From positions 8,936,501 to 9,000,500 of the forward strand of contig NC_092323.1 of assembly GCF_036785885.1 (NCBI RefSeq): a DNA stretch of 64,000 bases. Reading direction: 5' to 3'. The position numbers were made by a program, and so were the translations under genes. The notes under the pieces are model-generated. The model was not told the DNA's origin. It was given only the letters and a program-made list of their open reading frames with translations, and did not search any database. Origin of the DNA: Coffea arabica (Eukaryota; Streptophyta; Magnoliopsida; Gentianales; Rubiaceae). Below, one piece after another: positions 14,001 through 25,493 of the stretch; the stretch's first letter is position 1; each line of letters begins with the position of its first letter.

Positions 14001-16331
14001 TAAAAACCTCAGGGGAGGTATGTGAAATTAACCCTTAAAAATAACTAGGAAAGGCATAAAGATGCTACTTGAGCTTTCCTTGGTATTAGGTTTTGTCCTG
14101 AACATCCCACTCTGTGCACACACACACTGATTTTCCCCAGTCAGCTTTGAGACAGCCCCTCCACTGCTTCTTGTGATTTTTCCAAATATATTTGGCTGCA
14201 GGCTGTTCCAGATATAGCATGGGGTAAGCATAGTCGAGTGCTGTTGGATGTTGGATGTGGTGTTGCTAGTTTTGGTGGCTACCTCTTTGAAAGAAACGTA
14301 CTCGCAATGTCTTTTGCACCTAAAGATGAGCATGAGGCTCAGGTTCAGTTTGCCCTTGAAAGGGGAATACCTGCAATAAATGCAGTGATGGGTACCCAGA
14401 GGCTGCCATTTCCAAGCGGAGTCTTTGATGTTGTGCACTGTGCTCGCTGCAGAGTTCCATGGCATGCTGGAGGTTTTCCCCCCTAATTTTCTGACTTTTG
14501 TTTCTAATTAAATTTGAACTTACATTATGTCTATATTAACATTGCTTAGTATGCTAACTGAGAAAATTTAATCAAGGTGGTGCTCTTCTTCTGGAATTGA
14601 ATCGACTCCTCCGACCAGGAGGTTACTTTGTCTGGTCAGCTACTCCAGTGTATCAAACACTTGAAGAGGATGTTATGATATGGAACGGTATGAGGCTGAT
14701 CAATGATTCTCTTGATCCTGTCTATTGGCCAACTGTCTAATTATTTGCATTTATCCTTCCAGAAATGTCCAATCTAACAGTTTCAATGTGTTGGGAGCTA
14801 GTCACTATCAAGAAGGATAAATTAAACTCTATAGGTGCTGCAGTCTATCATAAACCAGACTCAAATGAATGCTACGATAAAAGGAAGCACAACCATCCTC
14901 CAATGTGCAAAAGCGATGATGATCCTAATGCAGCCTGGTAACAGAAACTAAATTCCATCAGCACTGTAAATTCTTGTTAAACTTGATGAATGACAAAAAT
15001 GCAATTGTCCTTTGAAATTACAAATTTATGTGTCATCCTCACCTATGTAGAGCTGAACTAGTGCATAGAAAATCTGGCTCACAAAGAAAAAACAGCAATT
15101 TACAAAAATGGCATATATGCTTTCTATTGTCAAATATTCAAGAGTCATTATAATCTTGCATAAACCAAAGATTATCAAATTTTGTGAAGAGTATTAACTC
15201 TAGAAGCAGAACAATCTTCTGGAACTCTAGATGCGATAAGAATGACTGTAAAATCATAGAGGGACAACCACTTTTTTAATTGGTTCAAAATATGTGGACT
15301 TTTACATGCAAGGGAAACATCTTCATATAATTAGACACTTAGCCTCAAGCAAATTTACCTAAAAATTAGTCCATTTGAATCACAATTCTCCATAGATGAA
15401 CATATGATAAGCATAATGCGTACTCTTACAATGAGATGTACTTTGAGGCAGCAATCAAGGAACCCTATTCATAACCTCCATTGTCTTTTAGGTACATACC
15501 TTTGCAAGCATGCTTGCACAAAGTTCCCATTGAAGCAAATCAAAGAGGGTCAGATTGGCCAGAGGAGTGGCCTCGTCGACTTCAGACACCTCCATACTGG
15601 TTGAACAGATCTCAGATGGGAATTTATGGAAAGCCAGCTCCAGAAGACTTCACAGCAGACTATGAACATTGGAAACAGGTGGTGAGCAAGTTATATCTTA
15701 GTGGACTGGGCATCAGCTGGTCAGACGTGAGAAATATCATGGACATGAGAGCAGTATATGGGGGGTATTCCCAATCACTAAAACGTAGCATGATACCAAG
15801 AGTTGTTTTGTGGATAAAACTAATTGAAGGATGGTGCTTTGCAGGTTTGCTGCAGCACTGAAGGACCTAAAAGTGTGGGTAATGAATGTGGTGAACATAG
15901 ATGCTCCAGATACACTTCCCATTATCTACGAACGAGGGCTCTTTGGTATTTATCATGACTGGTGTGAATCCTTCAGCGCGTATCCCAGGACATATGACCT
16001 CCTACATGCTGATCGTCTGTTCTCAAGGCTAAAAAAGAGGTATAACAGGTTGCAATACCATTTTCACCTGTTTGTCATCCTTGATCTGGTGACTCATGTC
16101 TTCAGCTTTCACAGGTGCAAACTCATTCCGGTGATGGCAGAGGTTGACAGAATAGTTCGGCCTGGAGGTAAATTCATTATGCGCGATGACTCCAGCACAA
16201 TCAGGGAAGTTGAGAATGTGTTGAAATCTCTGCATTGGGAAGTCCACTTGACTTTCTCTAAGAACCAAGAAGGTATACTTAGTGCCCAGAAAACTGAATG
16301 GCGGCCAGACTCTTATGCTGCTTCTTCATGA
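11033..16331 (+). CDS. Probable S-adenosylmethionine-dependent methyltransferase, PMT24-27 type (QUA2/DUF248 family)
   Basis: Golgi type II membrane methyltransferase of the family linked to pectin (homogalacturonan) methylation. Exons: 11033-12388, 12466-12615, 14202-14472, 14577-14687, 14763-14937, 15492-15764, 15845-16039, 16115-16331. All introns are GT-AG and the sum is 2748 nt (915 aa), frame closed. The start ATG has a good context (CAACCATGGCC); no earlier in-frame ATG was used. Residues ~21-41 are the membrane anchor ([13 protein letters not shown]). Residues ~45-380 are a low-complexity stalk rich in E, D, Q, N, S. The catalytic region starts near residue 384 (KWQLCN...DYIPCLDN). 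SAM motif [12 protein letters not shown], is near 518-528, followed by [42 protein letters not shown] and TYDLLHAD, all family landmarks. Intron 2 (1.6 kb) carries a MITE. Family assignment is firm; the exact paralogue is not. Confidence 0.93.
12835..14034. mobile_element. MULE-type MITE in PMT intron 2, 9-bp TSD
   Basis: A 1200 bp non-coding element. The left end is GGGATAATTTCAGAAACCTC; the inverted right end is GGGTTAATTTCACATACCTC, and both continue CCCTGAGG. It is flanked by the perfect 9-bp duplication TTAAAAATA (12826-12834 and 14035-14043). A 9-bp TSD with G-rich TIRs is the Mutator signature. Same family as 36429-37652. It lies wholly inside the intron between exons 2 and 3, so the coding sequence is unaffected. 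Confidence 0.88.
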
Positions 16332-17255
16332 TTTGCAGATGACAGCTCTAGTTTCTAATCCTAAAGGGTTCCAAGGTACTCAGCAAAAGTAGTAGTCAAA
16401 GTTTATTTCCAGCGTCATTCTTTCAGATTATACATCCATGGAATTAAAAGAATGAAAGAAAGAAAGAAAAAGAGTCTTAAGCTTACCAAGAGAGCAGAAC
16501 TTTTACAGTTAATATTCATGATTGATTCTAGAAATAGTCAAGAACACATAATGGAAACAAAATCAGTGTCTAACTGATTACGGCGTGTTGACCTTGAAGG
16601 GAGCAATTCAACAAGAAAGCAGCTGCTATATGAAATCTGACAACTAAGTATAGCAGATTCAATAGATTAGCTAAAAACTCCAAATAATTGGCAGCAGTCA
16701 TCGGGTGAATCTAAGCCTAATTCTGCTTGATGATGTAAAAACAGGTTAGTCTACCGGTCACTCAAAAACCAGTTGGCTATCTATTTAGATTTCTCATGGT
16801 GATGTCAGATAGAAACTTAATGATTAATGAAAAAACTACGTGAAGCTCCAACAGCAGTTGAAGTCTGACCCAAAAACAAACACCTCCTGCACACATAGAC
16901 ATGCAGACACAGATAGTGAGTGCAGTGAAGAAGAAACAAGCCAAGGGCAAAAAAATTGTGTTTGGTAGGTCAAGCAATCGACTCTATGAGCGCCAAGTGA
17001 CCAAAGAAAGTGATTATGAAAAGCACTATGTGCACAGAATGAGAATCTTTTATTGATATCAGTTACATTTCCAATGTCTCAAAGTAGCTTCAATTCTCAT
17101 GAGAGATTTTGATCAACAGAAATTAAACTTAATACTAATTATAAAGCAGCAGAGATCGAACCACCTCGCATTAATTTTATTTGGGTCTAACCACCCAAAA
17201 TCACCTTCAGGTCCTAACAGTTAAAAACGCAAGCCTCCAATTTCAAGTCCTTTTG
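16332..17255. other. Spacer between convergent PMT and glutaredoxin genes
   Basis: The genes face each other, so this should hold both 3' UTRs. A GAAA-type microsatellite lies at 16453-16470. No additional gene seen. Confidence 0.5.
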
Positions 17256-19073
17256 TCAACCATTGCCAAGAAGACTATGCAATTGACCATCTCGAACAGC
17301 TGCCTGGAGATCTAAATTACAAGAAAGAAAGCTTGGAAACAGTGCTTGCATTCTGATCAAAGATTTAATAAAAGCATGAAGTAAGAGTGCTAACCATCAC
17401 AACCACCAACATGCTTTCCATTCACAAATATTTGAGGAACTGTACGGCGGCCCACCAGATCCAGAAGAACATTTTGAATTTGATATCCATCATCTGAACA
17501 ATGTTCAGAAGAATGAAATCATAGGAAGCTCTACTTTGCAAGGAAAAAAATTGTTACTTTGAAACTGAATAATACAGCTCTTGAAAGATATCTCTATATA
17601 TTGAGCTTGTATACCTCTAAGATCAAGCTCCACAACAAAAGGCTGCTCGTGTAGTTCACTGAATATATGCTTGGCACGTAAGGAGTATCTAAAATTAGAC
17701 AAAACACCAACCATAAGGATGAGTAGGAGATGGAACAAGTTCCACTTTAACTGAGTTTTTGCGTGCTGGATGTGTGAAATACATAACACTGCTTCAATGT
17801 ACTGAGGTACCATTTAGATGCTATCCATATAGCACACACACAAAAAGAAAACCAAAAAAGAAAAAAAAAAGGAATTATTAAAGAGATATAGGTGCAATAG
17901 GAATATATCAGTATCCAACAAATGTTCTCAACTAATAAAAGGAACAGAAGGCCCAAACTTATCTTTCGCACGTTATTTGACACAACATATATGCAACTGA
18001 CATAGATCCCCGTCACCTCAGCACAGCCATGAATAACTCAACTGACCCAGTGTAGTGAAGAACAAAAGGTATAAAATAAACACACTAAATGGCAGGAAAT
18101 AGCAAACTAGTAACACTGCCATTGGCAGCCTGTCTACCAGCACTCCACCACAGAGCTCCAAACTGCAATGACAAAAGGTAGCTTAACTATTACATCCATC
18201 CATTTGCAACCGATGTTCAAACTTCTTGTGCTAAACAATAACCTTAGCCAATCCAACCTCAACCAACACTTTCAGTTCAGCCACAAATTAGCCAAAAAAG
18301 GATCACATGAAATTGATCCACATTAAGAACACAACACAAAGTATGCAAGTTCACTAAGTAACAACTATCAAAGCTTTCTTGGACCCTCTAAAGAGCAGTT
18401 GTTCTGCTTAAAATTCTCGAAACTCTAACTCTAAAAAGACTTGGATATCCCCGTCTTTCGTACCCAAATTGGTCCTTCTATTTTATTAACTCATTTCGAC
18501 CTTTGCCTCCACAGAATCTGAGCTTATGATCCCAACTAAAAGAGTTGTTTCATGTTGGCACGCAGTTTGTGAAAGGGTCCATCGAACGACGGAGCAACCA
18601 GTACATAATTAATTGATCCATTAACAAAGTAATTGTTCATATCGGAAGCATGAATGCTAATTATCCAGAACAAGCCCTGCATTAGGCAAATGAAATTTAC
18701 AATCTTGGCCACCATTCATTAGCTAACAATAGAATCAAGCATACATCTGAGCTAGCCAAACTTCTTCACAAGCTCAGCTTTGGGGAGGAAAGACTACTGT
18801 TCCCATTGTGAAAAAAAAAATCCTTTGACAAGAAAAATGACCCAATTTCTAGTACTAAAACGAGTTAAAAGAATGAAAAAGAGCTTACGGGCAATAAGAT
18901 TTGGAGAAAATTATGATTTTGTTGGAGTAGATGGCGTTTTGAACGAAGGCTGATGGAGAATTAGCAGCTATAGTCTTTCTCGGTGCAGCAATTGAGGTAA
19001 ACCATAACACTCCGATTGTTGTCACCGTTACCAAGAGACGGCGATTATTCCAGGTTGTCATCAACATCGCCAT
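17256..19073 (-). CDS. Secreted/ER class I glutaredoxin (GRXC3/C4-like) with CPYS active site
   Basis: Glutathione-dependent thiol-disulfide oxidoreductase. Exons in transcript order: 19073-18889, 17688-17615, 17493-17395, 17311-17256; all GT-AG, 414 nt, 137 aa. Residues ~13-30 are hydrophobic ([18 protein letters not shown]) and look like a signal peptide or anchor, as in GRXC3/C4. The active site spans the exon 1/2 junction: FSKSYC-P-Y-S, Cys61 and Ser64. The second Cys of the usual CPYC is Ser (codon TCC), giving a monothiol-like site. The glutathione-binding TVP (104-106) and GGCDD (116-120) motifs are present, as is [17 protein letters not shown]. The protein ends in a short LLGNG tail. 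Family identity is certain; the number in the GRX nomenclature is not. Confidence 0.92.
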
Positions 19074-19197
19074 CGCCGACGCCGTTATCCAATATCGTCA
19101 GTCTACCGGAAAAATCAGCGGGCTTCTTTGGGCTTTATGAACAATCATGCATAAAATTCATAAGTAATAACTTTTAACTTTATAGCTATTCCTATCC

Positions 19198-19481
19198 GGG
19201 AAAAATCCACTTTTCATCCTCAAACTTTGTGATAAGACACATTTGGTCTCCAAACTTTTCGTCAGAACACATTGAGTACATAAATTAACGATTTTGTGCC
19301 ACATTTAGTCAAAAAAGGGGAAATTTTTTCAATTTGAACGGTGAAATCCACGTGACCGTTAACAAATGTCCAAATATCGAAAAAATCAACACAAGTCAGA
19401 CACAAAATATTGACTAAAGTCCATTCTCTGTCTCTATCCCGCTGCTTTTCTTCTCCAAATTTCCCTCTTTCCTACTTTTTC
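19198..19481 (+). repeat. MULE left TIR
   Basis: Inverted copy of 25156-25453. Shared stretches include ACACATTTGGTC, GTCAGAACACATTGA, AATCAACACAAGTCAGACAC and GACTAAAGTCCATTCTCTGT. The left arm lacks about 20 bp of pyrimidine-rich sequence present in the right arm. Confidence 0.88.
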
Positions 19482-19999
19482 ACTGGTTGAAATATTTCTG
19501 TCCTCATAGTGGAACTTTCTGAAACTCATAGTGAAGCATTCCAGTTCGATGATTGAAGACCACCAAACGTGGAAAAAATGTTTGTTCGAAAGAAATAGCT
19601 CAACGATCGTGCATCCCCAAATTACGGTAAAGAGTTAAATAACTAAATGTAAAAATTTTTAACTTTTGTGTGTATAATATTTAGATGTGGTCCCTGATGT
19701 TTGCATTATGGGTATATTCTGGTTACTTTGAGTTGTATTGGGTTGAAAAGATTAATTATTTTTAATTGATTGTCGTATCTGACAAATGCATATGGTCCTT
19801 ATTTGTGATTATGATAGTAAGATGGACCCATAAGATGTGGTCTTTATCTGTGATTATTGAGTGCATTGTTGTTAATGTTAATATATATCCTGTTGATTAT
19901 TGAATGGTTGATATGTGCATTTTTGTTATCAGAGTAAGGCAGTACACTTATAACTCTAAGATGTCACCATAAAGGGTTAATTTCCTATACTCCTCATCC

Positions 20000-22986
20000 A
20001 CGTTATGAGGGTGGAGATGCATGTGTCATTGACTATGTTAAAAGTATTGGTTTAAGTGTCTTTGAAGTAGACAAATTGACTAAAAGTGCTGGTTTGTATG
20101 GAGACAAAGTGTATTATGGTTGGAAAAATAGCAATTTTATAAGGATAGAAACAAGTAGAGAATTGCATGGATACATTAAGAGGATTGATGGTTTAAATAT
20201 GAAAATTATTTTGTATGTTGAGATATCATTCCATGAAATCTATGTTCAACAGTTAGGCTATGATCCGTATCAGATTGGTGAGAATGAAGGGGCTGATGGT
20301 AATAACAATTTGAATACACCTAATGCTGATCATAGAAAGGGAGGGAATGACAGACAATGAGGCTAATAGGAACAATAATAATGATTCTGATTCAGGGAGT
20401 GAATCCTTCTTCTCAGCAGTGGACTCTGATTATAATATGACTGATAGGGATGATAATGAGTTGCATGATAATGTAGACAAAAATGCTGAATGGTTAGGTG
20501 TAGAGCACCATAAGAATTTTCAAAAAAATAAGCCAACTGGAATTGAAAGGGATGACAATTTGGTGATGCCAGAGGACAATGATGTTGCCCTATCTTCTGA
20601 ATCTGATTTTCAAACTCTGAATGAACATGATGATGAAAAAATCAGCAATGAATATAGAGTCTTCAACCCTAAAGATATTGACAATCCAACATTAGAGTTA
20701 AAAATATTGTTCAGTAATATAAAAAAGTGCAAGTTGGCTATCACAAATTATAGTGTAAGACAGGACCATGTAAATTTGTGAAGCAAGACAAAATAAGATT
20801 GAGGGCTAAGTGTAGAAGTGAAGGGTGTGACTGGCTTATTTATGCTGCAAAATTGAGTGGGGAAGGTAGTGTGTAAATCAAGACATTTGAGGACACCCAC
20901 AAATGTGGTTTCACCTATGACAATCCACTTGTAAATTGTGGATGGGTTGGCAAAAAGTATACTGAGGAGTTTAGAACTAATCTTAAGGTAGGTATGCAGC
21001 ACTTTAGAAAGACTGTAATTAAGGATAATAAGTGCTCTTTCTCCAAAAAATAAATATACAGGGCCAGGAGAAAGGCTATGAAGATTATTCATGGGAGTGA
21101 AACTGACCACTATAGTAAGTTAGGAGCATACATGCATGAAATTTAGAAATTCAACCCTGGAAGCTCCATTATATTGAAAACTGTGGATGGATCTACAAGT
21201 ACAGCAACACATCAACAAAGGTTCCAAAGGTTATATATGTGTTTTAATGGAGTGAAGCAAGATTTTTTAGTTGGATGTAGGCCTTTGATTGGAGTTGATA
21301 GTACATTCTTGAAAGGATCAGTTGGGGGAGTTCTATTGATAGTGTTGGATTAGATGCTAATAATATCATTTATCCAATTTCATATGCTGTAACAGATGGA
21401 GAAAATAAGGAATCTTGGACATGGTTCTTCAAATTACTCAAAGAAGACTTGAAAATTGAAAGGAATTTTGAGTGGATTATCATGAATGACAAGCAAAAGA
21501 GGCTGATTCAGGCATGTGACAATGTTTTTTCAAATGCAGCTCATAGATTTTGTATGAAACACATGCATGGCAACTTTTCATCCGCTGGATTCAAAGGTGA
21601 AGCTCTGAGAAGAGCCTTATGGGCTGCTGTAAAGGCAACTACTCCAGCAGAATTTGCCAGCAAAATAAAAGAAATGGCATCAATTGACATATATGCAGCG
21701 AAGTGGTTTGATGATAAACCTCCATCTCAATGGAGCAGAGCTACTTTAGTACTTATCCAAAGTGTGATATCTTGTTGAATGATGTGTGTGAGTGTTTCAA
21801 TAGCAAAATATTAGATGCAAGGGAGACACCAATCATTGAAATGTTAGAATTGTTAAGGTTGTATATGATGCAAAGAATGCAGCAAAATAGGGACTTGGCT
21901 CAACAGAGGTGAAAAAACTATATGTACTGTTTTAGGATTATTGAGAGAATAGAAAAAATGATGGAAAATGTCACCCAGTGTTTTCCTTTCAAATCCAATG
22001 ATGACTTGTATGAGGTTTCATGTCCATATGGTAATCAGTATGCAGTAAATATCAAAGACCATACATGTTCATGTAGGAGATGGGAGCTGACAGGAATTCC
22101 TTGTTCCTATGCTATTTCTATACTATGGATAGCAAAAAAAGATCCAATGTTGTATATATCCAATTGGTATACAGAGGAGAAATATTTGAAGTGCTATGAA
22201 GGCTGTGTGTGTCCAATAAGTGGGGAAATAAATTGGGAGAACATTGATCTCAAAGGTCCAAAATCACCTCTGTACAGTAAACCATCTAGAAAACCAAAGA
22301 AACAAAGGAGGCGGAGTGCGGATGAGGTAGAACAAGCAAAGAAAAAATAGAAAAAAAAATGAGCAGAGTTGATGGTGATAAGATGCAAATATTGTCTGCA
22401 AAGAAGTTACAATGTGAGATCTTGCAAGCTTAGCAAGGATGAACAGTGTGTAACTGAAGCTATCCATGAAGCCTTCCAAATTCCTCAGAATACCACTGCA
22501 AATGTTGAAGACATCTCTGTAAGCTGCAATGATACTGAAGCTGAAGCTGAAGCTGAAATTGAAGCTGAAAAGCTAGTTACATTTACTCATCAAATTTTTG
22601 ACAAGAATTCAGTTGATAAGGCAGCTCCAGTGCCTGTAAGTATTGTATGGTCTCACTTTTTCTTAATGAACATGATTTCTTTAACTTACTGTATGTTTAT
22701 GTTATTGTTTTTGTAGAAAAGAAAGAAGCAGAAAAAGGGGGATGCAGCTAGACTAACAGAAATAGTTGTTGATGTTGGTGTCAAAGAGCCTGTCCCATCT
22801 TCACCTAATTTGTATGAAGTTTTTGGTTTAAAAAGATCTCAAGTGAACTATAATCAACCATTACACCTAAGAAATGACAAGGATAAGATGCCTCTCACGA
22901 TTAATACTGAATTTATGGACGTGGTTGCTACCAAACAAAGTGTTGCTGCTTCGTCTAGGCTGAAGGGAAAAAAGAAATTGCCATAA
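20000..22986 (+). pseudogene. mudrA-like MULE transposase, disrupted
   Basis: Cut-and-paste transposase, broken. Fragments in order: an N-terminal domain (about 20000-20360, GDACVIDYVKSIGLSVFEVD) and an acidic linker (20323-20781). Next comes the MULE DDE region (about 20880-21780, with GVDSTFLKG, YPISYAVTDGE, IIMNDKQKRL and HRFCMKHMHGNF), then CECFNSKI carrying the likely third acidic residue (about 21780-21810). A SWIM zinc finger follows (22066-22110, CSCRRWELTGIPCSYA). A basic tail is separated by a probable intron (about 22637-22717) and ends at the TAA at 22984-22986. Frame changes near 20340, 20780 and 21740 and stops near 20876, 21051, 21145 and 21910 disable it. The SWIM finger's last His is Tyr. 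Confidence 0.88.
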
Positions 22987-23044
22987 ACCAAAAACTTGAT
23001 GGCAATCTTTTGCTTTTGCTGATGCTTTTTATGTAATAGTCTTA

Positions 23045-23993
23045 GGCTCCGTTTGATAACACTGAATCTGAATTCTGAATTCTGAATTCTGAATATTGAA
23101 ATAATTAATTTGCTGAATTTTAAGCACTGAAAAGAGATATATGAATGTCTGAATCTTAATGCTGAATCTATTTATACTGTTTGATAAATATTCATAACTT
23201 AATGCTTAATAAGCTAAATTGTACAATTTTGCCCTTCTATCTTTTAATCCAAAAAGGAAATAGAACTTATGATTTAATTAACTTAAAATTGTTAGGTATG
23301 AAAATGACAATGATTGTGAAGAGCAATGCATACAATGACAATGTTTCTTTGTGTGGGAAAAGGGTATGATTTTATCGTTTTGAGAATGGGAAAACGAGTT
23401 TTTAATACTCCAAAAGCACATTCAATTACATTTCTCAATCTTGCATGTGCTTGGTTAAAGCGTTCTTCTTTTGATCTTGGACGAAAAGCATTTCGAAAAT
23501 CAGACAACCAATATCTAATATTTCGATATCTTGTCATAAAGCCACGTGTGTGTGGATAAGCTGCATCACATAAATAATATTTATCTGCACAAAAAATATA
23601 TATATCAAAATATAAATGTTTGTGGATGAAAATTATTGCAAAAAAAATACTATTGTTAAAAACAATTTTTGAATAGAGAATATCAGGTTATTTTGTTTAA
23701 TTAGATAAGGATTTTGAATAGGAAATATTAGGTTGTTTAATTAGATAAGGATTTTGAATGTAATTAATAAACATGGACATATTTGGTAGATAAGATAAAG
23801 TAGTTGAAGTAAATCTCTTGATTCTTATCAAATTAAGCATTCAGTTACCATTCTTGTGCTGAAAAAAAATACATACAAATTCAGCACCACTTAATAAGTT
23901 CAGCATGTGAATTTTTATTTATCAAACACCCACAACATCTGAATGTCTGAATGAATTCAGTTTCAGCACTTTTTTATGTTATCAAACAGGCAC
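23045..23993. mobile_element. Nested PIF/Harbinger-type element inside the MULE
   Basis: The left end is GGCTCCGTTTGATAAC and the right end, inverted, is GTGCCTGTTTGATAAC. It is flanked by TTA on both sides (23042-23044 and 23994-23996), the PIF/Harbinger target duplication. GAATTCTGAATT-type repeats near the left end are mirrored by AATTCAG repeats at the right. It holds a transposase remnant on - and is too short to be autonomous, so it is an internal-deletion derivative. It postdates the MULE insertion. Confidence 0.82.
23292..23584 (-). pseudogene. PIF/Harbinger DDE transposase C-terminal fragment
   Basis: A possible 3' splice site (TGTGCAG) precedes DKYYLCDAAYPHTRGFM. Then follow YRNIRYWL, RNVIECAFGVLKTRFPIL, YPFPTQRNIVIVCIALHN and an early stop. 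These are landmarks of plant PIF/HARBI1 DDE_Tnp_4 transposases: the D-x-x-YP-x-x-RGF block carries a catalytic Asp and the IE-x-x-FG-x-LK block a catalytic Glu. The rest of the domain is missing. Confidence 0.8.
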
Positions 23994-24447
23994 TTAGTCT
24001 TAGTTTTTTGCTGATACTTTTGAACAAGACTTGTCTTTTTTAATAAGACTTGTCTTTTTGAACAAGATACTTTCATTATGGTGCTGATCATTTTGTTGAG
24101 AACGTTTATGTTCTTTGAACAAGTTGTCCATTTTGACATTATTTTAAGTTCTTACTAAATGGAAATGATATCAATTTGTGTATATTGGCTTGTGAATACG
24201 TCACATAAATTTCAGATTAGCTTGTCATTGTTACATACAAACAGTTTATCTCGCATAGTGCTAGTCATCTTTTTGATGTGTTACTCTTATTTCGTCCAAG
24301 GCAATATCTTTCTGCTAAAACAAAACAATTTCATTACCAAATTTTGTACAACACACAATGCAACAGCCATTCAAAACCAGAAGTAGAGATAGTAGTACAT
24401 ATAAACATTCTAAATCAGACTACAACTGCAAATAGCATTATCATCAT

Positions 24448-25006
24448 TTACAAGATCCCAAAGCATGCTATTTCTACGTTTACAAATTCAGTCAAAATTC
24501 TGCCCCATGAAAGGAACGAATCACAGTCATCAGCCTTCCCTTCGATAATTAATTCCAAGCTTAGTACCAATTTTCCTTCTCTTGCATGTCCCCTATTTTT
24601 CCCAGCAACAGATATCATAAGCAGTATAACCAACATCAAAATAATACAAATCATAATTTGTTTCCTTATTTGGTCATTTTCAATTGTTTCCTCCATCTTA
24701 TTTATCATTTTTAGCAAACCTGGTATTATGCTCCTTCCTCTTGCACAAATTGGTTCATCAAGCCATTCGAAATATTTGCACCTATCTGGCCTCTGCAAAT
24801 ACACCTATATTGTTACAATAAGGGCATTTTTACACTTTACTTACAAAAAATTACACTACGCTTACCGGCCATCTTGGACAACCATAGGATCTTCTTCCAG
24901 GATTATCATCCCGCTAAGAAGTTGTCAATTTGGGTCTTAATCCACATCCACACACACGAGTACTGCTATTTGACGAAATCTACGATTCTGGGTTTCGTGA
25001 CCTCAT
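24448..25006 (-). pseudogene. GRF-type zinc finger protein with C-terminal TM helix, second gene of the MULE
   Basis: Two exons in transcript order, 25006-24866 and 24792-24448, joined by a GT-AG intron (162 codons). Exon 1 encodes CGCGLRPKL, a stop where a conserved Trp normally sits (TS-stop-RDDNPGRR), then SYGCPRWP. Exon 2 continues RCKYFEWLDEPICAR, completing the Cys pattern of a GRF zinc finger. It then shows IIPGLLKMINKMEE and a hydrophobic helix, IMICIILMLVILLMISVAG. Two in-frame TAG codons (codons 9 and 31) disable it. It lies convergent to the transposase, inside the TIRs, so it is MULE cargo or an accessory gene. Function in transposition is unknown. Confidence 0.75.
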
Positions 25007-25155
25007 TTTGCTGACAAGTACGCATTGAGGATGAAGTTTTGTTGCTTGATATGGTGGATCTCTCCATTAATTCTATTGGATTGGAAAAACTTTGTTGAAT
25101 CACTCCATTAACTCTGCTAATTTCAAGCAGCTTTTCACTTCATTAACTCAGTGGG

Positions 25156-25453
25156 AAAGGAAAAATTTTGGAGAAGAAAAGCAGTGGGTGGGTTAGAGAG
25201 AGAGTCAAGCGGGATAGAGACAGAGAATGGACTTTAGTCAACATTTTGTGTCTGACTTGTGTTGATTTTCCTAATATTTGGATATTTGTTAATGGCCACG
25301 TGGACTTCACCGTCCAAATTGAAACAATTTCCGTTTTTTGACTAGATGTGGCAAAAAATCGTTAATTTATGTATTCAATGTGTTCTGACGAAAAGTTTGG
25401 GGACCAAATGTGTCTTTGTCATAAAATTTGAGGATGAAAAGTGGATTTTTCCC
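25156..25453 (-). repeat. MULE right TIR
   Basis: Inverted copy of the left TIR, ending GATGAAAAGTGGATTTTTCCC, directly followed by the duplicated ATTCCTATC. It holds a GAGAGAGAGTC stretch missing from the left arm. Confidence 0.88.
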
Positions 25454-25493
25454 ATTCCTATCGTTTCAGAAAAAATAAAATAAAATAACTTTA

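Larger units (their letters stand above)
19198..25453. mobile_element. Decayed autonomous-type Mutator-like element (MULE), ~6.3 kb
   Basis: The ends are long terminal inverted repeats starting GGGAAAAATCCACTTTTCATC. The flanks carry the 9-bp duplication ATTCCTATC (19188-19196 and 25454-25462), with one extra C between duplication and TIR on the left. Inside are a mudrA-like transposase pseudogene on +, a second converging gene on - (GRF zinc finger plus TM), and a nested PIF/Harbinger element at 23045-23993. Both MULE genes are broken, so this copy cannot be autonomous. Confidence 0.9.
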
